From contig NZ_JAEUFG010000007.1 in assembly GCF_018588585.1 (NCBI RefSeq), forward strand, positions 62,001-126,000: 64,000 bases of DNA, in the 5' to 3' direction. Made by a program: the position numbers and the translations under genes. Origin of the DNA: Bacillus sp. SM2101 (GTDB lineage Bacteria > Bacillota > Bacilli > Bacillales > SM2101). The notes beneath the pieces were generated by a model. The model searched no databases. It worked only from the letters and a program-made list of their open reading frames with translations, and was not told the DNA's origin. Shown here piece after piece: positions 35,662 to 44,262 of the stretch. Every line of letters begins with the position of its first letter. The stretch's first letter is position 1.

Positions 35662-36550
35662 ATCGGAGTGTGAAATCACCAGATGAAATATCAACAATTA
35701 ATTCATGATCCCCAGATCCAATCGTGCCGATTATCCGGCCATCAGATTTCTCGTCATAGTTCACACCATCTAGTTCAACGACTCCATCACCTGAACTACT
35801 TCTAAAATTAATGTATAGAGATGACGGGGGTTTTATAAATTCGATATCTACATCACCACTCGCAGCATCTGCGGTAATGTTTCCAAAAGATTCCTCATTA
35901 AATATGGAAATATCCCCAGAAGCATTATTTGCTTTTACATCACCTATTACATTTGTTAAAATCATATCACCAGATGATGCCTTAAATGATGAATGAACAG
36001 CTTGCTGATCATCTACTGTAATATCTCCTGATGCAGTTGTTACAAAAATCCGATCAGCCTCTATGCCTTTCGTTTCAATATCACCAGATGCTGCTGATAT
36101 ATTAAATTCAGTAGCTTTTATTTGTTCAGCTTCAATATCACCTGACGCTGTGTGTAATGTTACTGATTCATATAACTTTGTAGGCAAAAACACTGATACA
36201 GTTGTATCTACTATAGATATTCCAATATGAAAATAAGTATCTGGTTTTTTAAACTGTACCTTCAACAAATCACCTGTTTCTTCTACTTCTAATTGATATT
36301 TTTCTTTCAGCTTTTCACTTACTTTACCATTTACCTCAATAGTAAAGCGGTCATCGTCAGAAGGTAACACTTCTATATCAGTTGACGCAAAGTCTATGTC
36401 AATTTTTTTTATCTCTTCATTCTGAACTACTTTTTTATCATGTAAAGTTACCGTATTAATTGATAAGCCTCCTGTTGCATTAATTGAAACGACGGATCCA
36501 ACAACTCCTATAAGAAAAACGACTAGCAACCCAAGTAACAGTTTTTTCAT
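35660..36550 (-). CDS. DUF4097-family beta-solenoid membrane-anchored protein
   Basis: A 296-residue protein with an N-terminal membrane segment (residues 3-22) and an extracytoplasmic body. From about residue 130 to the end it repeats an SGD-centred motif roughly every 20 residues (TASGDIEA, AASGDIET, TASGDITV, ASSGDMI, ASGDISI, AASGDVDI, SSSGDGVV, ISSGDFT). This predicts a right-handed beta-solenoid. It is the last gene of a PadR-DUF1700-DUF4097 operon and overlaps DUF1700 by 4 bp. The function of DUF4097 proteins is not established; envelope-stress roles have been proposed. Confidence 0.87.
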   Translation of the reverse strand: MKKLLLGLLVVFLIGVVGSVVSINATGGLSINTVTLHDKKVVQNEEIKKIDIDFASTDIEVLPSDDDRFTIEVNGKVSEKLKEKYQLEVEETGDLLKVQFKKPDTYFHIGISIVDTTVSVFLPTKLYESVTLHTASGDIEAEQIKATEFNISAASGDIETKGIEADRIFVTTASGDITVDDQQAVHSSFKASSGDMILTNVIGDVKANNASGDISIFNEESFGNITADAASGDVDIEFIKPPSSLYINFRSSSGDGVVELDGVNYDEKSDGRIIGTIGSGDHELIVDISSGDFTLR

Positions 36551-37107
36551 ACTGTCTGTCCTCCTTTAATAATATGAATGTTAAATTTAATGTAACGGAG
36601 AATAATATTATATAAATACTTTCCGAGCTTTATCATACCTATCCCCATTAATAAACCTAAGCTACATAATGTGATTGCTACAAAAAAGTTAACAGCTAAA
36701 CTCCCTGCTGGGCCATTAATTAGTAGCGACAGTATAAGTACTACTGGCGAAAGTGTAAACGCAATAGCAACTCCACATAACGCAATATATACACCTATTA
36801 AACCTAATACAGGACCCAATACAAATACAATATTAATAAAACTAAGGCTCGTTGTAGCAAAAATTGCGTTCATCATATTTGAAACTGACTTGTCTTTTTC
36901 AGCTAACTCAACACGGTAGACTGTCAAAAGATCACGCGCAATCTGTTCTGGGTCACCCAGTTCACTTATCAATTCCTCTTCACTCTTTCCATTATCTAGC
37001 CCTACTTCAAAATGCTCTATATAGTCATATAACATTTCTTTTCGTTCATGCTCAGGAACACGCTTTAACAATTGCTCGAGCTTAGTTAAAAATTCTTGTT
37101 TACTCAT
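36547..37107 (-). CDS. DUF1700/HAAS-domain membrane protein
   Basis: A 186-residue protein. The first 65 residues form the HAAS-type helical domain (FLTKLEQLLKRVPEHERKEMLYDYIEHFEVGLDNGKSEEELISELGDPEQIARDL), and four hydrophobic helices follow. Members act next to PadR regulators as membrane partners, with unknown biochemical activity. It overlaps PadR by 8 bp and DUF4097 by 4 bp, so all three are one coupled operon. Confidence 0.87.
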   Translation of the reverse strand: MSKQEFLTKLEQLLKRVPEHERKEMLYDYIEHFEVGLDNGKSEEELISELGDPEQIARDLLTVYRVELAEKDKSVSNMMNAIFATTSLSFINIVFVLGPVLGLIGVYIALCGVAIAFTLSPVVLILSLLINGPAGSLAVNFFVAITLCSLGLLMGIGMIKLGKYLYNIILRYIKFNIHIIKGGQTV

Positions 37108-37432
37108 GATTTAATCCCTCCTCTATAAATAAATTGACAGCCTTAGAAAATTGCTGCCATTCATCAACTAGAATGGTCATATAGTCGCTTCCTTTAGTTG
37201 TTAATGAATAATACTTTCTCGGTGGTCCTTCCGTCGATTCAGCTAAATAAGTTGATACATATTCGTCCTTCGTTAGCCTTCTAAGTAAAGGGTATAAAGT
37301 TCCTTCTGCCATTTGAATTTTATTCGATATATTTTGAGCTAGTTCATACCCATATTGATCTTTTTTTGATATTAAAAGTAAGACGCATAATTCTAAGACA
37401 CCTTTTTTAAATTGTACATTCACTATATGCAC
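37100..37432 (-). CDS. PadR-family transcriptional regulator
   Basis: A 110-residue PadR winged helix (KKGVLELCVLLLISKKDQYGYELAQNI; wing ESTEGPPRKYYSLTTKG) with a short C-terminal dimer helix. The ATG follows AGGAGGTGC. It leads the PadR-DUF1700-DUF4097 operon and very likely represses it. The effector is unknown. Confidence 0.92.
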   Translation of the reverse strand: MHIVNVQFKKGVLELCVLLLISKKDQYGYELAQNISNKIQMAEGTLYPLLRRLTKDEYVSTYLAESTEGPPRKYYSLTTKGSDYMTILVDEWQQFSKAVNLFIEEGLNHE

Positions 37433-37929
37433 CTCCTATTTTTCTTTCCTTTAAGTTTTTTCTAGTTACTACCTATAAAACTAATATTTACCACAACTTA
37501 ATGATAATATACAGTATTGAATAATGCAAGGTACTAAACAAAGTTTTACCGCCCATATTTCATATATACAAACTGTGCATAGAAAATATGCAATAAAACA
37601 ACATAGAATCTTTATCAATTTATTTCTACCTTCATAATGATCATTAATCCTATTTAAATTTTGTTGCTATTGAAATCCTATTTTAAATGTGCATTAAATT
37701 TCCACCAGACTCGAAATATACGTGAATATCCTAAGTACGAAAAATAACGAACAGTATAATTTAAAATAAGGAAAAAAATAAGAAGACGGTAAGTATTACA
37801 ACACTATACTGTCTTCCACATTTAGTACTTATTACATTTGGTCACTTATGAATCTTGATTCTTTAGATAAGCTATTAATTCTACATCTACAATAGTCTAC
37901 ATTTAACGAGCGAAATTTCAATAACGAGT
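37433..37929. other. Intergenic region with no recognised gene
   Basis: The AT-rich segment upstream of padR contains its promoter on the minus strand. A weak pairing AAGACGGTAAGT/ACTGTCTTCC lies near 37790-37816. No ORF was supported. Confidence 0.4.
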
Positions 37930-38106
37930 TCATTTATTTCTTGTCTTAAGAAACATGGACATAACAGTTAATAACACAGCTACAGACAGTAATATATCCG
38001 TCATAATTTGAAATAAGGTACTGCTTTCCATACCCAAACGAATGATTATGTAAAGAATTACGAAGATAAAAAAGATAAATATCCCAAATCCTCTTAGTAT
38101 TTTCAT
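37930..38106 (-). CDS. 58-residue two-helix membrane peptide
   Basis: The frame runs from ATG 38106 to TGA 37932-37930 and encodes 58 residues. It has two hydrophobic segments (about 7-24 and 35-52) separated by LGMESSTLFQ, and a basic C-terminus KTRNK. The pattern (short, two helices, charged end) is that of many small Bacillus membrane proteins. A strong AGGAGG lies about 35 bp upstream, followed by a six-codon frame (GTG ... CCT TAA) that ends 6 bp before the ATG. Re-initiation from this leader is possible. No homologue was recognised. Confidence 0.55.
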   Translation of the reverse strand: MKILRGFGIFIFFIFVILYIIIRLGMESSTLFQIMTDILLSVAVLLTVMSMFLKTRNK

Positions 38107-38350
38107 GTTGTGTTAAGGTGTAAAATGAACCACCTTCAACCCTCCTGTAAGATTAATGTTATAGACTTATTAACCATTATAGTTCATATAGCTTGTGTTT
38201 TTTTAAGTCCCCATATAAATATGCTATAAATTCATTATTTTTACTCCCGAACTTTTGTTAATACCATTATGCTTAGGTTTTCAAAAAGTTTGAAATGACT
38301 TTTCCGTTAATTTATTCTTTAATAGGTCTTTCGTTGATTCTCCGCTTAAC

Positions 38351-38379
38351 TATTAGCAACACAGTAAACGAAAAGAGGA
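38351..38379 (-). repeat. Terminal fragment of the dispersed repeat
   Basis: AGCAACACAGTAAACGAAAA-GAGG matches the inner-to-outer left terminal repeat of the family. The rest of the element is not recognisable. Confidence 0.45.
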
Positions 38380-38386
38380 TGATATA

Positions 38387-38443
38387 ATGAAAAAACTATT
38401 CTCTAAGATAAAAAACTTACATTTAGTTAGAGTAAAGTGTTGA
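38387..38443 (+). CDS. Putative 18-residue basic peptide
   Basis: ATG 38387 follows AAAAGAGGATG at good spacing, and the peptide (start MKKLFSKIKNLHL, end VKC) is basic with a C-terminal Cys. Its ribosome site lies at the outer edge of the repeat fragment at 38351-38379. It may be a real small peptide or chance. Confidence 0.3.
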   Translation: MKKLFSKIKNLHLVRVKC

Positions 38444-38499
38444 GCTCTTCTCTATTTTACACTATAATTAAGAACAAATATTCTTAAGGAGTGATTATT

Positions 38500-38718
38500 T
38501 TGGCACAATCTAAAGCAAAAAAGATTCGGCTGAAAGCAATAAGAGAAGGAAAAAGGAACCCCGAAGAAAACAGGAGCCCCTTTGTTTTTGCTGATATGAG
38601 AACACGGAAAACGAAAACGAAAAAAGACTTAGTTTATAAGCACAAGCATAAGCATAAGAACCAATCTCCAGATAAAAATAGAGATGGTTCTTTTTATTTG
38701 CTTGTTTCAAATGAATAA
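38500..38718 (+). CDS. Small basic conserved hypothetical protein
   Basis: A 72-residue, strongly basic protein (MAQSKAKKIRLKAIREGK; RSPFVFADMRTRKTKTKKD; KHKHKHKN). The RSPFxFADMRTRxTKTKK core resembles small Bacillaceae proteins of unknown function. TTG 38500 is preferred because AAGGAG ends 8 bp upstream; a GTG at 38491 overlaps the ribosome site. High Lys/Arg content suggests nucleic-acid binding, but no domain is recognised. Confidence 0.7.
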   Translation: MAQSKAKKIRLKAIREGKRNPEENRSPFVFADMRTRKTKTKKDLVYKHKHKHKNQSPDKNRDGSFYLLVSNE

Positions 38719-38935
38719 ATTAAAACATACAAGTTATACATGCTATTTATATATATGTCTCTTCTAAGTGTTAATTTCGCAATAACAGCTAAACACGAAA
38801 GAGCTAACATACTTGAACATCTTTTCTTCTTAAAAACTTACAAATTGCAAGTAAAAAAAAGCAATAAAGTATACGAAAAGAGTTTTTATAGAAAGATAAA
38901 ATTTAAGAACATGAACAACAAAGTTAAAAAAGCTG

Positions 38936-40171
38936 TTATTTTATTCTTTGTTGTTGAATAGCTTCCTTGCCATTTTTCAACACTGCCTGAAGTAGTGAAA
39001 GCCAAACAGGATGATTATGTTTTATCTTTTTCCCTTGCCCTAATCTCTTCATTTGTTGTGAATACCATATTATTTCAAATGGCACCTTATTATCAATGCC
39101 TTTCACCCCGATTTTCTTTTGAGGTAAGACGACTTCTTGAAGACTTTTGTTTGCAATTAAACGTGGAAAGTCTGGATAAACTGCTAGTGGACGAGCAATT
39201 CCTATAAAATCTGTCGCATTAGATTGAATTGCATTTTCCATTCCTATCGTTGACCGGAATCCTCCTGTAACACATAATGGCATATGTACTGTTTTTCTAA
39301 GATTTTCAGCAAAATCAAGAAAATACGCCTCTCTAACCTTTGTACTCTCCTTCACATTTCTTCCTGTCATTTGAGGATTTTCATATGAACCTCCTGAAAT
39401 TTCTAACAAGTCTACTCCTTCTATTTCTAACTGTTTAGCGACATACATCGCTTCTTCCTCAGTAAAACCTGCTTTCATAAAGTCAGCAGAATTCATCTTC
39501 ACACTTATCGGAAACGATCCAGTTTGATTTCTTATTTCTCTATATATTTCTATTAAAAATTTCATTCTACCATCTATATCTCCTCCCCATTCATCATTAC
39601 GTTGGTTATGTCTTGGAGATAGAAATTGACTAATAAGGTATCCGTGTGCTCCGTGAATTTGCACACCAGTAAACCCTGCTTTTTTTGCTAGCTTAGCACT
39701 GTTACCAAACCTACGAATTAAATCATTAATCTCCGAGCTTGTAATTTCCCTAGGGTGAGGAAAAAACCTACTTAAACTTTCATGCAACGGAATCGCTGAT
39801 GGAGCAACTGTTTCTTTTACGACACCTTTTGGAGCTTGCTTGCCTGGATGATTCAATTGCATCCATAAGTGTGTATCATTTATTGTTCCTTTTTCTGCCC
39901 ATTTTTCTAAAAAAGGTAAGATACTTTCATCTTCAACAACGACATTTCTCGTTTCACCTAATGCTTTTCTATCCACCATGACATTACCAGTCACAACTAT
40001 TCCCGTGCCACCTCGCGCCCACGTTTCATATAAATGATAAATTGCTTCAGTAGGTTGATGATGCTTATTTGCGAGAGCCTCACTCATAGCACCTTTGAAA
40101 AATCGGTTTTTTATTTTAATTCCATTGTTTAATGTAAATTCTTTGAAAAGAACTGAATCCACAAATTTCAC
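38936..40171 (-). CDS. NADH:flavin oxidoreductase, Old Yellow Enzyme family
   Basis: A 411-residue FMN TIM-barrel enzyme. The substrate-binding His and family motif lie in VQIHGAHGYLISQFLSPRHNQRNDEWGG. The FMN-phosphate site reads CVTGGFRS, then FIGIARPLAVYPDFP. It lacks the C-terminal Fe-S/FAD extension of 2,4-dienoyl-CoA reductases, so it is the short class. It probably reduces activated alkenes or quinones. It is monocistronic, and a hairpin (AACAACAAAG/CTTTGTTGTT) overlaps its 3' end. Confidence 0.9.
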   Translation of the reverse strand: MKFVDSVLFKEFTLNNGIKIKNRFFKGAMSEALANKHHQPTEAIYHLYETWARGGTGIVVTGNVMVDRKALGETRNVVVEDESILPFLEKWAEKGTINDTHLWMQLNHPGKQAPKGVVKETVAPSAIPLHESLSRFFPHPREITSSEINDLIRRFGNSAKLAKKAGFTGVQIHGAHGYLISQFLSPRHNQRNDEWGGDIDGRMKFLIEIYREIRNQTGSFPISVKMNSADFMKAGFTEEEAMYVAKQLEIEGVDLLEISGGSYENPQMTGRNVKESTKVREAYFLDFAENLRKTVHMPLCVTGGFRSTIGMENAIQSNATDFIGIARPLAVYPDFPRLIANKSLQEVVLPQKKIGVKGIDNKVPFEIIWYSQQMKRLGQGKKIKHNHPVWLSLLQAVLKNGKEAIQQQRIK

Positions 40172-40260
40172 TCCTTTGGTTTCAATATGTTATGTAAATA
40201 ATATAAGATGACCTATAAACCGTTATAATCAGGTGGATAATGTTTTCCACCTGATGATTT

Positions 40261-40482
40261 TTATTGTATAAACGGTGTCGCTGAGAATAATCCTTTGTAT
40301 CTAATCGCTCTTGATTTATGAAAATAAACTAGCTCAGCATATCTATAGTAAGAACTAGAATTACTTGCAAAAGCCATCATCTGACGAGTGTAGTGCTCTG
40401 CTAGTGCAGCATGTTGCATAAATAGTTGCTGATAATTAGCGATATTCTGAGCTTGAGTAGTGCCCATTTGCTGATACTGCAT
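40261..40482 (-). CDS. Small Gln/Ala/Tyr-rich hypothetical protein
   Basis: A 73-residue soluble protein with no signal peptide. It is rich in Gln, Ala and Tyr in the first half (MQYQQMGTTQAQNIANYQQLF) and ends in a basic stretch. AAGGAGG lies 12 bp before the ATG, longer than usual. No family was recognised, though similar small proteins are common in spore formers. Confidence 0.55.
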   Translation of the reverse strand: MQYQQMGTTQAQNIANYQQLFMQHAALAEHYTRQMMAFASNSSSYYRYAELVYFHKSRAIRYKGLFSATPFIQ

Positions 40483-40891
40483 ATATCGTGCAAACCTCCT
40501 TTTTCTTACATGCTAATATATTATGTAAAGGAAGTTTGTCACGTCCAAATAAAAGTTAACCATACATTATCACAAGCTAAACGACAGGAAGTTTACGAAG
40601 TAACAAGTTTTTTACTGCTCTGTATCTAATCGTAATATAGATGTAACAAAAAGTGCAATCAAAAAAGTTGTCAATAGGTCTATCAATGTAATATTTCTCT
40701 ATGATGTATATATATGGTATCGTAAAATATGTACATAAAGCTTTATTCCTGTGGGTCAGCCTTGTTCTCTCAATGTTATATATGTTTTTTTAAAAATTCT
40801 GTCTTTATAACTGGGTATTTTAACCAGAAATATGACAAAAAACAGCTGTTATAGTGGAGTTGTAAGCAAAACACCAAGGAGGAATGACATT
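40483..40891. promoter_or_regulatory. Upstream region of CAP gene 1 with array-wide conserved box
   Basis: A box AAAAAAGTTGTCAATAGG-N6-AATGTAATATTTCTCT (40661-40700) lies about 230 bp before the ATG and recurs before all five CAP genes. Near the gene, TGTTATAGTGG gives an extended -10. Confidence 0.65.
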
Positions 40892-41671
40892 ATGAAAAAA
40901 TCATTCTTATTATCAACTGCAGCGGCTGTAACATTATTAATCTCTTCACCTGGTATGAGTTCTGCAGCTAGTAACCCAAATACTAATACTTCTAATTTTA
41001 AAATAGATTGTCCAACTCCACAAGAAATCCAATTTAATGAAGGTCAATTGACTCCAAACTTGCAAAAAGTAATGACACAAATGACAGAGGGCAATGTAAA
41101 TATACAAGATATGCTCAATCAAATTGCTGAGAAATATAATATTGATTTAACTGAAGTAAAAAAACTTTTAAATAATGGAAATGTAACTGTTCCAGAACAA
41201 GAAATATCTAAACCAAAACCAGTTGAGCAAAATACTTCTAAACCTGCTCCACAAACTGAAGTTAAAGAGCCAGCTACTGAACAGTCAAGCGCTTTAAGCA
41301 AGTTTGAACAAGAAGTCGTAGATTTAACGAATGCTGAGCGTGCAAAAAATGGATTATCGGCGTTAAAAATTGATGAGGAATTAAGTAAAGTAGCACGTAC
41401 TAAATCTGCCGATATGCAGTCAAACAAATATTTTGATCACAATAGTCCAACTTATGGTTCGCCGTTTGATATGATGAAAAAGTTCGGTATCACATATAAA
41501 TCGGCTGGAGAAAATATTGCTTACGGTCAACAAACACCTCAAGAAGTTGTGAATGCTTGGATGAATAGTGAAGGTCATCGCAAAAACATTTTAAATTCTA
41601 GCTTCACTCATATTGGTGTTGGTTATGTTGAACAAGGTAACTATTGGACTCAAATGTTTATTGGTAAATAA
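40892..41671 (+). CDS. Secreted CAP-domain protein, YkwD-like (array copy 1)
   Basis: A 259-residue protein with an N-terminal signal peptide (MKKSFLLSTAAAVTLLISSPGMSSA, predicted cleavage after SSA). An N-terminal helical region (about 28-105), a Pro/Lys/Glu linker and a CAP (SCP/PR-1/YkwD) domain from about residue 140 follow. The CAP motifs HN in DHNSPTYGSPF, SAGENIAYG and NSEGHRKNIL are complete. CAP proteins of this kind are secreted and of uncertain activity. The start at 40892 has AGGAGG upstream and matches its paralogues; an upstream in-frame ATG at 40832 is rejected. A terminator follows. Confidence 0.92.
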   Translation: MKKSFLLSTAAAVTLLISSPGMSSAASNPNTNTSNFKIDCPTPQEIQFNEGQLTPNLQKVMTQMTEGNVNIQDMLNQIAEKYNIDLTEVKKLLNNGNVTVPEQEISKPKPVEQNTSKPAPQTEVKEPATEQSSALSKFEQEVVDLTNAERAKNGLSALKIDEELSKVARTKSADMQSNKYFDHNSPTYGSPFDMMKKFGITYKSAGENIAYGQQTPQEVVNAWMNSEGHRKNILNSSFTHIGVGYVEQGNYWTQMFIGK

Positions 41672-41690
41672 TAATAAAACTATTAATCTC

Positions 41691-41733
41691 AAAGTTAGCT
41701 ATTCTTAGAAATATAGAATAGCTAACTTTTTTT
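41691..41733 (+). terminator. Terminator of CAP gene 1
   Basis: AAAGTTAGCTATTCT pairs with AGAATAGCTAACTTT and is followed by T-runs. It is identical in sequence to the terminator of CAP gene 2, so the duplication includes the 3' flank. Confidence 0.95.
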
Positions 41734-41789
41734 CGTATTAATCTTTTTAATTCTACATTTAAAAATGGTCTCTACATAATTATTTTCGA

Positions 41790-41937
41790 ATCCATTTTTC
41801 ATTTTGTCAGTTCAATACCTTTGTTCCAATGATTAGGTTTGCATACATCATTTTATAGAAGAAAAGATGCTACGAATACTAGTTTTTTCCTGATTTAATA
41901 TCTTCTCACTAGAATATCGAACAATGTGAAAATAGCC
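41790..41937 (+). repeat. MITE-like dispersed repeat, diverged copy
   Basis: The core TAGAAGAAAAGATGCTACGA and the right end GAACAATGTGAAAATAGCC match the family. The left end is poorly preserved. It lies 120 bp before the complete copy at 42057. Confidence 0.55.
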
Positions 41938-42056
41938 CCTTTTTAACTTCATTCAACTTGTTATAAATTTAGCTATTCTTCGATATTTTTCTGCAATGAT
42001 ATACCAATGTCTCTCTTACCTTTATTCATGTCAGTATTTTTTAATTCTTATTGTAA

Positions 42057-42216
42057 GGCTCTTTTCGTAAACTTTGTTGCTATTGTTAACAATTTAGTCC
42101 AAAAAAGTGGTTTTATATTGTTAGGCATCGTTGTTCAGAAGAAAAGATGCTACGAACTTTAGTTGTGTAAAGTTTATTTCTTAATACGAAAAACAACAAT
42201 CAATGCGAAAGCAGCC
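42057..42216 (+). repeat. MITE-like dispersed repeat, complete reference copy
   Basis: A 160-bp element. The left end GGCTCTTTTCGTAAACTTTG and the right end, read on the other strand, GGCTGCTTTCGCATTGATTG form an imperfect terminal inverted repeat of about 25 bp. The centre holds CATCGTTGTTCAGAAGAAAA. No ORF is present. Confidence 0.8.
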
Positions 42217-42419
42217 TCTTAATATGAACGTTAAAATATGTCTGAAGATTCTAACCTATAACTTAGCTCAAATCATGCAAAAAATATAATTTCAAAGATG
42301 GATGATCACAGTAATTCAACACTACAAATTATTATAGCAATTTTAACTATATATTCTTTACAAGTATTTTAATACTTAGTTACTAAATGTAATTTGCTTG
42401 AAATATAATTTGCAATTTA

Positions 42420-42457
42420 AAAAGTTGTCAATATATATATCAATGTAATATTTTTCT
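42420..42457 (+). promoter_or_regulatory. Conserved upstream box of CAP gene 2
   Basis: AAAGTTGTCAATATATATAT continues as CAATGTAATATTTTTCT. It lies 240 bp before the ATG, with the same phasing as in the other copies. Confidence 0.6.
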
Positions 42458-42660
42458 GTCTTAACTAATTTTGGTACAATTACCATTATGAATTATAAAC
42501 TATATATTCCCTGTTTACCTTGATCTATCAGTATGTCTCACCTTTTCATCCTGCCTTTTGGCTAAGTGCTTAAATAACTAAGGTGATTTATTCCAGTATT
42601 ATTACAAAAAACGGCTGTTATAGTGGATATGTAAGATAAACAACGAGGAGGAATAACAAT

Positions 42661-43440
42661 ATGAAAAAAACTTTCTTATTATCAACTGCAGCGGCTGTAA
42701 CATTATTAATCTCTTCACCTGGTATGAGTTCTGCAGCTAGTAATCCAAATACTAATACTTCTAATTTTAAAATAGATTGTCCAACTCCACAAGAAATCCA
42801 ATTTAATGAAGGTCAATTGACTCCAAACTTACAAAAAGTAATTACTCAAATGACAGCGGGCAATGTAAATGTACAAGAAATGCTTAACCAAATTGCTGAG
42901 AAATATAATATTGATTTAACTGAAGCAACAGAACTTTTAAATAACGGTAACGTAGCTGTGCCTGAACAAGAAGTAGCTAAACCAAAACCAGTTGAGCAAA
43001 ATACTTCTAAACCTGCTCCACAAACTGAAGTTAAAGAGCCGACTACTGAACAGTCAAGCGCTTTAAGCAAGTTTGAACAAGAAGTCGTAGATTTAACGAA
43101 TGCTGAGCGTGCAAAAAATGGGCTATCAGCGTTAAAAATTGATGAGGAATTAAGTAAAGTAGCACGTACTAAATCTGCTGATATGCAGTCAAACAAATAT
43201 TTTGACCACAATAGTCCAACTTATGGTTCACCGTTTGATATGATGAAAAAGTTCGGTATCACATATAAATCGGCTGGAGAAAATATTGCTTACGGCCAAA
43301 AAACACCTCAAGAAGTTGTAAATGCTTGGATGAATAGTGAAGGCCATCGCAAAAACATTTTAAATTCAAGCTTCACTCATATTGGTGTTGGTTATGTTGA
43401 ACAAGGTAACTATTGGACTCAAATGTTTATTGGTAAATAA
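42661..43440 (+). CDS. Secreted CAP-domain protein, YkwD-like (array copy 2)
   Basis: A 259-residue paralogue of the protein at 40892, differing at only a handful of positions. Most lie in the N-terminal region (EMLNQIAEKYNIDLTEATELLNNGNVAVPEQEVAK). Signal peptide, linker and CAP domain are intact. The CAP domain is almost invariant, with only one Gln-to-Lys change near QKTPQEVV. ACGAGGAGGAATAACAAT precedes the ATG. Recent duplication or gene conversion with the neighbours is evident from near-identical DNA. Confidence 0.92.
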   Translation: MKKTFLLSTAAAVTLLISSPGMSSAASNPNTNTSNFKIDCPTPQEIQFNEGQLTPNLQKVITQMTAGNVNVQEMLNQIAEKYNIDLTEATELLNNGNVAVPEQEVAKPKPVEQNTSKPAPQTEVKEPTTEQSSALSKFEQEVVDLTNAERAKNGLSALKIDEELSKVARTKSADMQSNKYFDHNSPTYGSPFDMMKKFGITYKSAGENIAYGQKTPQEVVNAWMNSEGHRKNILNSSFTHIGVGYVEQGNYWTQMFIGK

Positions 43441-43456
43441 TAAAACTATTAATCTC

Positions 43457-43499
43457 AAAGTTAGCTATTCTTAGAAATATAGAATAGCTAACTTTTTTT
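43457..43499 (+). terminator. Terminator of CAP gene 2
   Basis: The same hairpin and T-run as after CAP gene 1. Confidence 0.95.
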
Positions 43500-43636
43500 C
43501 GTATTAATTTTCTAATTCTACATTATAAAATGGTACATACATAAATTTTATATATCTTAAGCTTCTGTTTGGTACCTTTGTTCCAAATATTAAGTCTGTA
43601 GGGATTCATGATCAGCATGTTTTAATTCTCATTGAT

Positions 43637-43799
43637 TGGCTCTTTTCGTAAACTATGTTGTTATTGTTACCAATTTAATACCATCAAAGCAGTTTTAAAT
43701 TGTTTGTCATCGTTGTTAAGAAGTAATGTTGCCTCGAACTTTAGTTGTGTACGGTTTGTTTCTTAATATGCAAAACAACAATCAATGTGAAAACTGGCT
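43637..43799 (+). repeat. MITE-like dispersed repeat, complete copy
   Basis: A 163-bp element, about 80% identical by eye to the copy at 42057. Its left end is GGCTCTTTTCGTAAACTATG and its right end AACAACAATCAATGTGAAAA. Confidence 0.8.
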
Positions 43800-44032
43800 A
43801 TTAAAAGTACCTAAAAATTTACCTGAAGACTTTTTAAAGTCAAATTGCATTTGTATCAAATTTTATTTAATAACAGTCTTGGCATTTTGAAACAGGTATT
43901 TTCAAACATGGCTATAACTAAATATTTTCTCCGAAAAAATAAATTATTTTTTCAATTTTTCCTATATGATAATTACACGTATTTTAACATCATGTTACTT
44001 AATGTAATATGTTTGAAATAAAATCTGCAATC

Positions 44033-44075
44033 TAAAAAGTTGTCAATACTTATATCAATGTAATATTTATCTTTA
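44033..44075 (+). promoter_or_regulatory. Conserved upstream box of CAP gene 3
   Basis: AAAAAGTTGTCAATACTTAT continues as ATCAATGTAATATTTATCTT. It lies 229 bp before the ATG. Confidence 0.65.
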
Positions 44076-44262
44076 ATGTTTATATATGGTATTCCAATAT
44101 ATACACGTATACCTTTATATTTATAGCTCAGCCTTGACTTCTCAATGTTTTATTAGTTTTTTAACTATTCTTTCTTTTACATTGGGTATTTCAACCAGAA
44201 ATATGACAAAAAACAGCTGTTATAGTGGATATGTAAGATAAACAACGAGGAGGAATAACAAT

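Noticed and set aside
38740-38961. 73-residue plus-strand frame
   Set aside because: It has no ribosome site, low-complexity Lys-rich composition, and runs into the end of the oxidoreductase gene on the other strand.
40832-40891. N-terminal extension of CAP gene 1
   Set aside because: The extension has no ribosome site, is absent from the paralogues, and would bury the signal peptide. The ATG at 40892 has AGGAGG.
42846-43211. Long minus-strand frames inside the CAP genes (also in the other copies)
   Set aside because: They recur only because the CAP genes are near-identical, and they are antisense shadows of the coding sequence.
42057-43799. Repeats considered as a CRISPR array or as bcr1-type elements
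   Set aside because: Units are 160 bp, widely spaced and inverted at their ends, with no short regular spacers. The sequence does not match the bcr1 pattern as I remember it.
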